DNA from: Clostridium nigeriense
GTDB lineage: Bacteria; Bacillota; Clostridia; Clostridiales; Clostridiaceae
DNA length: 64,000 nt
Direction of reading: 5' to 3'
NCBI RefSeq assembly: GCF_900086595.1
Contig: NZ_LT575472.1
Span: 2,812,743 to 2,876,742 of the forward strand
Shown in pieces: positions 35,567 through 44,725 of this stretch. The notes beneath the pieces were generated by a model that searched no databases, was not told the DNA's origin, and saw only the letters and a program-made list of their open reading frames with translations. A program made the position numbers and the translations under genes. Positions within the stretch are counted from its first letter, which is position 1. Each line of letters opens with the position of its first letter.

Positions 35567-36130
35567 TTGAAGGATAAAATTATAATTAAATATATAAAAT
35601 CCAAAAATGAAAAAGGCTTAGAGCTACTACTTGAAAATTATGGTGGCTTAATAAGAGGAGCAATTAGAAAACATCTATCTTCACTCCCTTATTATCAAGA
35701 TGAATGTATTAATGATGTTTTAATATCAATTTGGAATAATATTGATTCATTTGATTGTAAAGGTTCTTTTCAGAGTTGGATTGTGATAATCTCTAAATTT
35801 AAAGCCATTGATTATAAACGTAAATACCTGAAACATAATAATTTTGAAGATATAGATAAAGTTTTACTAAGTGATAATAAAGATCTTTCAGAAAACTTAT
35901 TATATGAAGAATTGCAAAATGAAATTAAATTACTTTTAGATAATTTAAAGCCGGAAGATAAAGTAATATTTACTAAGTACTATTTAGAAGATATTCCTAC
36001 TGATACTATTTCTAAGGAATTAGGATTACCTAAGACACAAATATATAACAAATTATCAAGGGGTAGAAAGAAGCTCTTTTCAATTTTAAAAAATAGTCTT
36101 AATGAGGTGAATTATGAAAAATATTTATAA
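35567..36130 (+). CDS. ECF-type sigma-70 family sigma factor
   Basis: 187 residues. Region 2 (YYQDECINDVLISIWNNIDSF, then FQSWIVIISKFKAIDYKRK) and region 4 (EDIPTDTISKELGLPKTQIY, then KLSRGRKKL) are clear, with no region 1 or 3. A GTG frame start at 35540 lies before the ribosome site; AAGGAGG (35552-35558) leads to TTG at 35567, the chosen start. The downstream gene overlaps by 17 bases and encodes the likely anti-sigma factor. Target promoters are unknown. Confidence 0.88.
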   Translation: MKDKIIIKYIKSKNEKGLELLLENYGGLIRGAIRKHLSSLPYYQDECINDVLISIWNNIDSFDCKGSFQSWIVIISKFKAIDYKRKYLKHNNFEDIDKVLLSDNKDLSENLLYEELQNEIKLLLDNLKPEDKVIFTKYYLEDIPTDTISKELGLPKTQIYNKLSRGRKKLFSILKNSLNEVNYEKYL

Positions 36131-37130
36131 AGCTTTTAATAATATCGATGTTAATATTGATGAATACGATAATACTGAACTCACTACTTCTGAAATAGAA
36201 AAATATAAGAATATGATCTCTGAAAAAATATATATTAGAAAAAGACCTATTTACAGACAAATTGCAGCATTAATAATATTATCAATAATTTCTTTCTCAA
36301 TTTTAAATACTAGCAATGTTAATGCAATTATTAATTCTTTTGGTAAAAATTTAAAAGACATATTTAAAATATCAGAAAATAAACATTATGATAATTATGC
36401 AAATATAATAAATAAAACAGTAACAGATAATAATATTTCAGTATCTATTGAGGAAATTTTAATTGAAGAAAATAAATTAATAGTTAGTTCTACTATAGAC
36501 TATAATAACCTTCCTGAAAAATTAAAGAAGAGTATTATAGATAAAACCAAGGATATCCTTGTACTTCCTCTCCTTTATATTAATGATATTGAGTTAAAAT
36601 CTAAATCTTCACAGTTCTTTAAAATATCAGATGATAAAATAAGATATATTAGCCTTTTTGATCTTGAAAATGCTTCTAAATCTAAACCTTTAAATTGTTC
36701 ACTTTCTTATAAATTTTCTAGTGTTTCATTCAAGAAACCTAAAAATGGCTATATAGAAAAAGAAATTAATGGAACATGGGCTTTTGATTTTTCTTTAAAT
36801 ACTACTAATATAATTAATTCTCAAAAAGAGCTATACCTAAAAAATGATAATATGCTTACTTATAAAAATGGAGATGTACTAAAAATAAATAAAATAGAAA
36901 AATCTGATATAAGTATAAAGATTTATTATAATCTAGATACTAAAAGTGATCATTACTCTATTCCACCATTTTTCCTTATAGATAGTAATAATAATTATTT
37001 AAGTCCATATACTTGGAATAATGAATATTCAATTTTCTTTATTAAAGATAGTGATGCAACTAATATATTTACTGTTTCTGGATATGATCATGGTGCAAGT
37101 GAGAATATAATAGTTGACTTAGGTAAATAA
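36114..37130 (+). CDS. Anti-sigma factor, DUF4179-type membrane protein
   Basis: 338 residues. A cytoplasmic N-terminus of about 60 residues, one membrane segment at about 50-67 (IAALIILSIISFSILN), and a beta-rich outside domain (residues 90-338). This layout with a sigma-factor gene directly upstream is typical of DUF4179 proteins, which hold the sigma factor at the membrane until an envelope signal arrives. GAGGTG precedes ATG inside the sigma gene. The signal is unknown. Confidence 0.85.
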   Translation: MKNIYKAFNNIDVNIDEYDNTELTTSEIEKYKNMISEKIYIRKRPIYRQIAALIILSIISFSILNTSNVNAIINSFGKNLKDIFKISENKHYDNYANIINKTVTDNNISVSIEEILIEENKLIVSSTIDYNNLPEKLKKSIIDKTKDILVLPLLYINDIELKSKSSQFFKISDDKIRYISLFDLENASKSKPLNCSLSYKFSSVSFKKPKNGYIEKEINGTWAFDFSLNTTNIINSQKELYLKNDNMLTYKNGDVLKINKIEKSDISIKIYYNLDTKSDHYSIPPFFLIDSNNNYLSPYTWNNEYSIFFIKDSDATNIFTVSGYDHGASENIIVDLGK

Positions 37131-37149
37131 AATTCTATTATATAAAAAT

Positions 37150-37190
37150 AAGGTAAGTTATATCTTTTATAACTTACCTTACTGTTATTT
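37150..37190. terminator. Intrinsic terminator, converging operons
   Basis: TAAGGTAAGTTATA (37150-37163) and TATAACTTACCTTA (37168-37181) form a perfect 14-bp stem with a short loop between the anti-sigma gene and purD. Confidence 0.88.
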
Positions 37191-37221
37191 CTTATCTACT
37201 ATTAACAGTTTGCTACACTTT

Positions 37222-38469
37222 TTATACTAATCCTATATCATTTCTAAAATATTTTCCATTAAAATCTACTTTTTCTATAGCTTTATATACATTAATTCTC
37301 GCTTCTTCAATACTTTTACCATTACCAACAACTGATAATACTCTTCCACCATTAGTTCTTAATATCCCCTTTTCCAATTGAGCACCAGCTAGAAATACTT
37401 TATCTTTAACACTTCTATCTATTTTTATTTCGAAGCCTTTTTCAAAATAACCCGGATATCCATTAGAAGCTAATACTACATTTATACAACTTCCATTAAA
37501 CCACTTAATATTAACTTCGCTTAATTTTTCATCTAAAGAGGCTTCAATTAATTCTAATAAATCACTTTCCATTAAATTCAATACTGATTGTGTTTCCGGA
37601 TCTCCCATTCTTACATTATATTCTAATAAATATGTTCCTTTTTTAGTTATCATAATGCCAAAGAAAATAATTCCTTTAAAATCGAAATTCTCTTCTTTTA
37701 TTCCAACTAAAGTCTTATTCATTATATTTTCTTTAAAATCACTAAATACTTCATTAGTCACATAAGGATTTGGTGCAATAACTCCCATTCCCCCTGTATT
37801 AGGACCTTTTCCACCATCAAATATTTGCTTATGATCCTTTGCAGAAATAAATGGTATTATAGTTTTTCCATCTGTAATTGATAGAATAGATGCCTCTATA
37901 CCCTCTAAAAACTCTTCTATAACTATTTTTTCCCCAGCACCATTAAATATATCTTCTATCATAAAGGACTTAACCGAATTTATAGCCTCTTCTTTGCTTT
38001 CACAAATAGCAACTCCCTTGCCAGCAGCTAGTCCATCAGCCTTAACTACAATAGGATATGAACACGTTTCTAAATACCTTAAAGCCTTATCAGCTTCATA
38101 AAAAACTTCATACTCAGCTGTCTTAACCCCATACTTCTTCATAAATTCCTTAGAAAAACTCTTACTACCTTCAAGTCTTGCTGCAGCCATACTCGGTCCA
38201 AATATCTTTAAACCCTTAGCCTTAAATTTATCAACTATCCCTTTTGTTAGTGGATCCTCAGGTCCAACAATAGTTAATTCAATAGAATTATTTAAAGCAA
38301 ACTCCAAAAGTTCATCTATATCAGTTATATTAACATTTTCACATTTATCTTCTATAGCCGTTCCACCATTCCCAGGTGCTACAAATATTTTTTCAACTCT
38401 AGAATTTTTAGCTAATTTCCATGCTAAAGCATGTTCTCTCCCACCAGAACCAATTAATAATATCTTCAT
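37222..38469 (-). CDS. purD: Phosphoribosylamine-glycine ligase
   Basis: 415 residues; ATP-grasp enzyme that joins glycine to phosphoribosylamine, step 2 of purine synthesis. MKILLIGSGGREHALAWKL at the N-terminus, the IVKADGLAAGKGVAIC loop and GGPNTGGMG are diagnostic. The long upstream frame from 38538 is repeat sequence; GGGGG sits 8 bases before ATG at 38469. Last gene of the operon; a MITE-like repeat separates it from purH. Confidence 0.97.
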   Translation of the reverse strand: MKILLIGSGGREHALAWKLAKNSRVEKIFVAPGNGGTAIEDKCENVNITDIDELLEFALNNSIELTIVGPEDPLTKGIVDKFKAKGLKIFGPSMAAARLEGSKSFSKEFMKKYGVKTAEYEVFYEADKALRYLETCSYPIVVKADGLAAGKGVAICESKEEAINSVKSFMIEDIFNGAGEKIVIEEFLEGIEASILSITDGKTIIPFISAKDHKQIFDGGKGPNTGGMGVIAPNPYVTNEVFSDFKENIMNKTLVGIKEENFDFKGIIFFGIMITKKGTYLLEYNVRMGDPETQSVLNLMESDLLELIEASLDEKLSEVNIKWFNGSCINVVLASNGYPGYFEKGFEIKIDRSVKDKVFLAGAQLEKGILRTNGGRVLSVVGNGKSIEEARINVYKAIEKVDFNGKYFRNDIGLV

Positions 38470-38479
38470 GAAATACCCC

Positions 38480-38617
38480 CATATTAAATTAATAATTGAT
38501 AATGAAAAATGAAGAATTATTGATGTAATTTGTTCCAAATTACTAAAAATTAATTTTTAAAACTCCACAGGAGTTTTTTCATTAATTCTACATTCTTAAT
38601 TCTTCATTTTACATTTC
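38480..38617. repeat. MITE-like intergenic repeat A (purH-purD)
   Basis: Left part GATAATGAAAAATGAAGAAT and right part CTTAATTCTTCATTTTACAT are inverted relatives. Inside are hairpins GTAATTTG/AAATTAC and AAAACTCC-ACA-GGAGTTTT. Same plan as repeats B and C. Confidence 0.65.
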
Positions 38618-38619
38618 TT

Positions 38620-40122
38620 TTAGTGCTTGAAGTGTCTAATTCCTGTAAAGACCATAGCTATTCCATGTTCATTACAAGCATCTATTGATTCCTGATCTCT
38701 TAATGAGCCACCTGGTTGAATTATTGCTTTTATTCCATTTTTAGCACACTCATCTACTACATCTCTAAATGGGAAGAATGCATCTGAAGCTAAAACATTA
38801 GCACCTTTTCCTCTTTGAAGAGCTTCTTCTGTTGCCCAAATTCTATTAACTTGTCCTCCTCCGATTCCAAGAGCTACACCATCTTTAATTGTAACTATTG
38901 CATTTGATTTAACATATTTAACTACCTTCATTCCAAATATTAAATCTTTCATTTCCTCTTCTGTTGGTGCTTTTTTAGTTACTACTTTTATGTCATCAAT
39001 TAATTTATTATCTTCTTCTTGAACTAATATTCCGCCATCTACAGTTACCATATATCTCTTATCTTTAGGTACATTATTACATTTAATTACTCTTAAATTC
39101 TTTTTAGTTTTTAATACTTCTAAAGCTTCTTCATCATAATCTGGTGCTGCTACTACTTCTAAAAATGTTTTAATCATTTCTTCTGCTGTTTTTTTATCTA
39201 CTTTTCTATTTATAGCAACTATTCCACCAAATATAGAAATTGGATCAGCATCATACGCCTTTTTATAAACTTCAAAAGTGCTTTCTCCAATAGCAACACC
39301 ACATGGTGTATTATGCTTAAGACCACAACAAGCAACTTCTTCAAACTCACATGCAACCTTCCAAGCTATATCTAAATCTTTTATGTTGTTATATGATAAT
39401 TCTTTTCCATTTAATATTTCAAAGCTATTCATTGCTCCATCAAACTCATTCGAGCTATAATAAGCTGCACTTTGATGTGGATTTTCTCCATATCTTAAAC
39501 TTTGCTTTTTCTTATAGGATATTGAAAGATATTCTGGATACTCTTCATCTTCAAGTAAGAAATTAGATATCGCAGCATCATAAGCACTCATTAAATTAAA
39601 TACTTTACCTGCTAATTTTTTTCTTAATGCTATAGAAACATCTCCACTTTCATTTATTTCTTTCATAACAGCCTTATAATCTTCCTTATCAGATATTACA
39701 ATAACATCTTTAAAATTCTTTGCAGCTGCTCTTAACATTGTTGGGCCACCAATATCAATAAATTCAACTTTTTCATCAAAGCTTAAATCTTCTCTAACCT
39801 TTTGGAAGAAAGGATATAAATTAACTATAACCATATCTATAGTTTCTATATTTCTATCTTTAATAGTATTCATATGATCTTCGTTATTTCTTATAGCAAG
39901 AATACCTGCATGTATAATTGGATGAAGAGTCTTTACTCTTCCATCTAACATTTCAGGAAAATTAGTAACTTCATTTACTTCAATTACATTAACTCCATTT
40001 TCCTTAAGATGTTTATATGTTCCACCTGTAGATATTATTTCAACTCCTTTTTCTTGCAAAAAGTTAGAAAACTCTAAAATTCCATCCTTGTCAAAAACAC
40101 TAACTAACGCTCTCTTTATCAA
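38620..40122 (-). CDS. purH: AICAR transformylase/IMP cyclohydrolase
   Basis: 500 residues, bifunctional. The N-terminal MGS-like IMP cyclohydrolase ([18 protein letters not shown]) and C-terminal formyltransferase ([44 protein letters not shown]) perform the last two steps to IMP. TTG at 40122 begins one base after the purN stop, with AGGGGAG upstream, so translation is coupled. Confidence 0.97.
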   Translation of the reverse strand: MIKRALVSVFDKDGILEFSNFLQEKGVEIISTGGTYKHLKENGVNVIEVNEVTNFPEMLDGRVKTLHPIIHAGILAIRNNEDHMNTIKDRNIETIDMVIVNLYPFFQKVREDLSFDEKVEFIDIGGPTMLRAAAKNFKDVIVISDKEDYKAVMKEINESGDVSIALRKKLAGKVFNLMSAYDAAISNFLLEDEEYPEYLSISYKKKQSLRYGENPHQSAAYYSSNEFDGAMNSFEILNGKELSYNNIKDLDIAWKVACEFEEVACCGLKHNTPCGVAIGESTFEVYKKAYDADPISIFGGIVAINRKVDKKTAEEMIKTFLEVVAAPDYDEEALEVLKTKKNLRVIKCNNVPKDKRYMVTVDGGILVQEEDNKLIDDIKVVTKKAPTEEEMKDLIFGMKVVKYVKSNAIVTIKDGVALGIGGGQVNRIWATEEALQRGKGANVLASDAFFPFRDVVDECAKNGIKAIIQPGGSLRDQESIDACNEHGIAMVFTGIRHFKH

Positions 40123-40740
40123 CTAAAAAACTCCCCTCGTTCTTGTTTTTCCATTTATAATTTCAACTTCATTTTTACTTATTAAATCAATTGCTTTAGG
40201 CAATAAAATATGTTCTTTTTCTAAAACCCTCTTTTGTAATTCCTCTTTTGTATCTTCAAAATATACTGGAACTACTTCTTGAAATATTATTTCTCCTCCA
40301 TCTACATCTTCATTAACGAAATGCACTGTGCAACCTGAAAATTTTACTCCTGAATTTATAACTGCTTCATGAACCTTTAGTCCATACATCTTTGGTCCAC
40401 AAAAGCTTGGTATTAAAGATGGATGAATATTAATTATTTTATTTTTAAATTCCTTTAAAATATCTCCTTGTAAAATTGAAAGATAACCAGCAAGTACTAT
40501 TAAATCTACCTTATCCTTTATTAATTCTAATATCTTATCTGAAACCTTAACTCCATATTCTTTTTTAGAAACTACATAGGTTGCTATTCCCTTATGTTTT
40601 GCTCTTTCTAAAGCATATATTCCTTCTTTACTTCCTATTACCATTTCTATTTTGCAATTTAAATATCCCTTATCAATAGAGTCTATTATAGATTGAAGAT
40701 TACTTCCTCCCCCTGATGCAAGTACTGCTATTTTAAACAA
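40123..40740 (-). CDS. purN: Phosphoribosylglycinamide formyltransferase
   Basis: 205 residues. [17 protein letters not shown] at the N-terminus, catalytic [14 protein letters not shown] and [10 protein letters not shown]. Uses 10-formyl-tetrahydrofolate for step 3. TTG at 40740 follows GGAGGTGAAGG and overlaps the 3' end of purM by 13 bases. Confidence 0.97.
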   Translation of the reverse strand: MFKIAVLASGGGSNLQSIIDSIDKGYLNCKIEMVIGSKEGIYALERAKHKGIATYVVSKKEYGVKVSDKILELIKDKVDLIVLAGYLSILQGDILKEFKNKIINIHPSLIPSFCGPKMYGLKVHEAVINSGVKFSGCTVHFVNEDVDGGEIIFQEVVPVYFEDTKEELQKRVLEKEHILLPKAIDLISKNEVEIINGKTRTRGVF

Positions 40741-41729
40741 CAGCCTTCACCTCCAGATGTAACATATCCAATTTCATAAGCTTTTTCTCCTAATGCAATT
40801 AATTCTTTTATTATAGGATTTACATCTTTTTCATTAACACAAAGGACAAAGCCAATTCCCATATTAAAAGTATTATACATATGATCTTTATCTACACCTT
40901 TTTCAAGTATTTTCTCAAAAATTCTTGGCAATGGATAACTATCTTTTTCTATAACAGCAGTTAAATTTTCACCATTAAACATTCTTGGAACATTTTCTAT
41001 AAAGCCTCCACCTGTAATATGAGCCATTCCCTTTATTTCAAACTTTTCAAGTAGCTTTAAAATAGGTTTCACATAAATTTTTGTTGGTATAATTAAGTTT
41101 TCCCAAACTTCTTTTCCATCTAACTCTTCATTTAAATTTGTAAATATTTTTCTAACTAATGAATACCCATTTGAATGTAACCCTGAAGATGCAATTCCTA
41201 TAAGCTTATCTCCCTCTTTGATATTTCTTCCATTTATTATTTTATCTTTATCTACTATTCCAACTGCAAAACCTGCCATATCATATTCTCCATCCCTATA
41301 AAAGCCTGGCATCTCTGCTGTTTCTCCACCAATTAATGAACACTCTGATTGAATACATCCCTCTGAAACTCCCTTAACTAAATCTGCAGCAACCTCAGCT
41401 TCTAATTTCCCACAAGCTATATAATCTAAGAAAAATAAAGGCCTTGCACCATGACATAAAATATCATTAACACACATTGCCACACAATCAATTCCAACAG
41501 TATCATATTTTTTAGTTTTAAAAGCTATATCAAGCTTTGTTCCAACTCCATCTGTTCCTGAAACTAAAACTGGGTTCTTATATCCTTCTGGCAATTCAAC
41601 CATTCCCGCAAAACTACCTAACCCATTTAATACATATTCACTCATAGTTTTACTAGCATATTCCTTTATAAGCTTAACTGATCTATACCCTTCTTCTATA
41701 TTAACTCCAGCCTCTTTATAAGTTATCAT
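40728..41729 (-). CDS. purM: Phosphoribosylformylglycinamidine cyclo-ligase
   Basis: 333 residues, AIR synthase (step 5). [18 protein letters not shown] at the N-terminus, [23 protein letters not shown], then [12 protein letters not shown] are diagnostic for PurM. GGGGGATT precedes ATG at 41729. Overlaps purN by 13 bases. Confidence 0.97.
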   Translation of the reverse strand: MITYKEAGVNIEEGYRSVKLIKEYASKTMSEYVLNGLGSFAGMVELPEGYKNPVLVSGTDGVGTKLDIAFKTKKYDTVGIDCVAMCVNDILCHGARPLFFLDYIACGKLEAEVAADLVKGVSEGCIQSECSLIGGETAEMPGFYRDGEYDMAGFAVGIVDKDKIINGRNIKEGDKLIGIASSGLHSNGYSLVRKIFTNLNEELDGKEVWENLIIPTKIYVKPILKLLEKFEIKGMAHITGGGFIENVPRMFNGENLTAVIEKDSYPLPRIFEKILEKGVDKDHMYNTFNMGIGFVLCVNEKDVNPIIKELIALGEKAYEIGYVTSGGEGCCLK

Positions 41730-41750
41730 TTTATAAAATCCCCCTGATAT

Positions 41751-43157
41751 TTATTTTGCACCTTCTATTGGTGTTGATACTGGATAAATACCATTGAAAC
41801 ATCCAACGCAATATCCCGAATCTTTCTTAAAACATCTATACATACCATTCATACTTAAATAACCTAAGGTATCTGCTCCCATAGCTTCTCTAATTTCTTC
41901 GATAGATTTTTTTGCTCCAATTAATTCACTTCTATAAGGAGTATCTATACCAAAATAACAAGGAAACTTAACAATTGGAGATGCCACTAAAAAATGTACT
42001 TCCTTTGCTCCAGCTTTTCTTAATGACTCCACTAAATGCTTTGAAGTAGTTCCTCTTACAATTGAATCATCTATTAAAACAACTCTTTTTCCATTTACAT
42101 TTACCTTCAATGGATTTAATTTAACGGAAACTGCCTTTTCTCTAATCTCTTGAGAAGGTGTTATAAAAGTTCTGCCAACATATCTATTTTTTATAAAACC
42201 AGTATCATAAGGTATTCCTGATACTTTTGAATATCCTATAGCTGCTGGTATTCCCGAATCTGGAACTGCTATTACTATATCAGCTTCTATTTTATATTCA
42301 TTAAATAGCTCTTCACCTGCTCTAACTCTTGATTCATGTACATCTAAACCATCTATTGTTGAATCTGGTCTAGCAAAATATATATATTCAAAAGCACACG
42401 TTTGACACTGAGTATTTTCTGAATACTTATAGGACTTTATATCATTTTTATCTATAATAATAATTTCACCTGGTTCTATATCCCTTACTAGTTCCGCTCC
42501 TACTGCATCTAATGCACAACTTTCAGATGCTAAAATATAACCATTATCAAATTTACCAAGACATAAAGGTCTTATTCCATGAGGATCTCTAACACCTATA
42601 AGTTTGTCCTCTGTTAAAATTACCATTGCAAAGGATCCTCTTATTGCTTGAATAGCATCAAAAATTGCTCTTTCAATTCCCTTCTTAGCTCCTCTTGCAA
42701 TAAGATTTGCTATTACTTCTGAATCTATTGATGTATGAAATACATGACCACCATCTTCTAATAATTCTCTTATTACATCAGCATTTACTAAAGTCCCATT
42801 ATGAGCCATTGCTATTGAACCAAGCTTTGATTTACTAAGTAAAGGTTGAGCATTTTCAATTCTAGTATCACCACTTGTAGAATATCTAACATGTCCTATT
42901 CCAGCAAATCCCTTTAAAGCTTCTAAATTTTCCTTAGAAAAAGCTTCTGTTATAAGTCCCATTCCCTTATGAATATCAACTTTTTCTCCATTTGCAACAG
43001 CTATACCAGCACTCTCCTGCCCCCTATGCTGTAGTGCATATAACCCATAATATATTAAAGATGACACATCTATATCTTCATTAGCATAAACCCCAAATAC
43101 TCCACATTCCTCTTTAAACTTATCATTACTTGGGTCTAAAACTAAATTAAAATTCAC
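41751..43157 (-). CDS. purF: Amidophosphoribosyltransferase, Fe-S type
   Basis: 468 residues; commits PRPP to the pathway. A short propeptide (17 residues) precedes the catalytic Cys18 (EECGVFGVYAN). The glutaminase domain (HRGQESAGIAV; GHVRYST) and the PRTase domain (RVVLIDDSIVRGTTSK) are intact. C-terminal CFKKDSGYCVGC, with an earlier CQTCAFEYIYFARPDS, suggests the [4Fe-4S] oxygen-sensitive form. GTG start at 43157 with GGGGG upstream. Confidence 0.97.
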   Translation of the reverse strand: MNFNLVLDPSNDKFKEECGVFGVYANEDIDVSSLIYYGLYALQHRGQESAGIAVANGEKVDIHKGMGLITEAFSKENLEALKGFAGIGHVRYSTSGDTRIENAQPLLSKSKLGSIAMAHNGTLVNADVIRELLEDGGHVFHTSIDSEVIANLIARGAKKGIERAIFDAIQAIRGSFAMVILTEDKLIGVRDPHGIRPLCLGKFDNGYILASESCALDAVGAELVRDIEPGEIIIIDKNDIKSYKYSENTQCQTCAFEYIYFARPDSTIDGLDVHESRVRAGEELFNEYKIEADIVIAVPDSGIPAAIGYSKVSGIPYDTGFIKNRYVGRTFITPSQEIREKAVSVKLNPLKVNVNGKRVVLIDDSIVRGTTSKHLVESLRKAGAKEVHFLVASPIVKFPCYFGIDTPYRSELIGAKKSIEEIREAMGADTLGYLSMNGMYRCFKKDSGYCVGCFNGIYPVSTPIEGAK

Positions 43158-43172
43158 AAAAACACCCCCGTT

Positions 43173-43340
43173 TTGAATTAAGAATTAAAAATTAAGAATT
43201 AAGAATTGTTGTTGGAATTCAGCAAAGCTGAATTCCTCTAAAATTGATTTTATTAAAACTCCTAAAGGAGTTTTTTCCTTAATTTTTCATTTTTCATTCT
43301 TAACTTTTAATTTATTTAATGCATTATCCATTATGCATTA
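43173..43340. repeat. MITE-like intergenic repeat B (purC-purF)
   Basis: Left arm repeats AATTAAGAATTAAAAATTAA; the right side holds CTTAATTTTTCATTTTTCAT plus GCATTATCCATTATGCATTA. Inside are two hairpins: GGAATTCAGC-AAA-GCTGAATTCC and AAAACTCC-TAAA-GGAGTTTTTT, the second like a terminator. Confidence 0.7.
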
Positions 43341-43344
43341 TGCA

Positions 43345-44061
43345 TTAAATTCTTTCTTCTCTTTTAATTCTATTAAATATCTCTACATATGCGTCTTTTA
43401 CGTTTCCAAGGTCTCTTCTAAATCTATCTTTATCTAGTTTTTCTCCTGTTGTTGCATCCCAGAATCTGCATGTGTCTGGTGAAATTTCATCTGCTAATAG
43501 AATTTCTCCGTTGTATCTTCCAAATTCTAATTTAAAATCTATTAATCTTATATTTTGTTTTATAAAGAATTCTTTAAGTAAATCATTTATCTTTGCAGTC
43601 ATTTCATATATTTTTTCTAATTCTTCAAAAGTTGTTGCTCCAATTCCTACTGCATGATAATCATTTATTAGTGGATCTCCAAGTGAATCATCTTTATATG
43701 ATAATTCAAATACTGTAGTCTTAAGTTCAAAGCCTTCATTTAAGCCTAATCTTTTTGCCATAGATCCAGCTGCTACATTTCTAACAATAACTTCTAAAGG
43801 AACTATTTCAACCTTCTTACATAGCTGTTCTCTTTCATTTAACTTTTCTATAAAATGTGTTTTAATTCCATTTTCCTTTAACATTTCAAATATCATAGAA
43901 GTTATAGAATTATTTAAAGCTCCCTTATCTTCAATTTGACCTTTTTTTTCTCCATTAAACGCTGTAGCATCATCTTTGTAATAAACTATTACTTCATCTG
44001 CCTTATCTGTTGAATAAATCTTCTTAGCTTTTCCTTCATACATCATTTCTAATTTTTCCAT
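43345..44061 (-). CDS. purC: SAICAR synthetase
   Basis: 238 residues. [13 protein letters not shown] at the N-terminus and [11 protein letters not shown], then [14 protein letters not shown], are diagnostic. Adds aspartate to CAIR. ATG at 44061 overlaps the purE stop by one base (TAATG), so the two are coupled. Confidence 0.98.
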   Translation of the reverse strand: MEKLEMMYEGKAKKIYSTDKADEVIVYYKDDATAFNGEKKGQIEDKGALNNSITSMIFEMLKENGIKTHFIEKLNEREQLCKKVEIVPLEVIVRNVAAGSMAKRLGLNEGFELKTTVFELSYKDDSLGDPLINDYHAVGIGATTFEELEKIYEMTAKINDLLKEFFIKQNIRLIDFKLEFGRYNGEILLADEISPDTCRFWDATTGEKLDKDRFRRDLGNVKDAYVEIFNRIKREERI

Positions 44062-44540
44062 TATAAATCCACTCCCTCACCATTTTCTTTTATAAAGTTA
44101 TTTTTCATATCTATTCTAAACTTATTTATTTTCTCTCTTAATTCTGTATCTTTTATAGCTAACATTTGAACTGCAAGCATCCCCGCATTATAACTATTAT
44201 TTATTCCAACAGTTGCAACTGGAATAGACTTTGGCATTTGAACTATTGAAAATAAAGCATCTAATCCTTCAACAGCTCCCTTAATTGGAACTCCTATAAC
44301 AGGCATAGTAGTTTGAGATGCTATAACCCCAGGTAAGTGGGCTGCAAGACCAGCACCAGCAATAACAACTTCACACCCCTTCTCCTCTACTTCCTTTAAA
44401 GTCTCACTTAACTTTTCAGGAACCCTATGAGCAGATAATATATAAGCCTTAAAATCAACTCCAAACTCTTTTAAACAATTAGCAGCTCCCCTCATAACAT
44501 CAGTATCAGACTTGCTACCAAAAAATATTGCTACCTTCAT
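44061..44540 (-). CDS. purE: N5-carboxyaminoimidazole ribonucleotide mutase
   Basis: 159 residues. [23 protein letters not shown] and [11 protein letters not shown] are the PurE signature. A GTG at 44549 overlaps the ribosome site AGAGGGGTG; ATG at 44540 is the start. purK is not adjacent, so this may be the class II, CO2-using form or purK may be elsewhere. Confidence 0.96.
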   Translation of the reverse strand: MKVAIFFGSKSDTDVMRGAANCLKEFGVDFKAYILSAHRVPEKLSETLKEVEEKGCEVVIAGAGLAAHLPGVIASQTTMPVIGVPIKGAVEGLDALFSIVQMPKSIPVATVGINNSYNAGMLAVQMLAIKDTELREKINKFRIDMKNNFIKENGEGVDL

Positions 44541-44557
44541 AAAAAACACCCCTCTTT

Positions 44558-44724
44558 AAATTAAAAATTAAGAATTAAAAATGAAAAATTTAGGTTTATT
44601 TTACTTCGTAAAATATTATTAAATAAATAATATCTTTATAAAACTTTAGATGTTTAAAAATTTTACATAACTCAGCTTGCCTGAGTTATTTCAACAATTC
44701 TTAATTCTTCATTTTTCATTTTTA
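44558..44724. repeat. MITE-like intergenic repeat C (purL-purE)
   Basis: Left arm AATTAAAAATTAAGAATTAA and right arm CTTAATTCTTCATTTTTCAT are inverted relatives of the arms in A and B. Inside are hairpins TTTTAC-TTCG-TAAAA and AACTCAGC-TTGC-CTGAGTT. Its right end lies two bases before the purL stop. Confidence 0.68.
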
Positions 44725-44725
44725 A

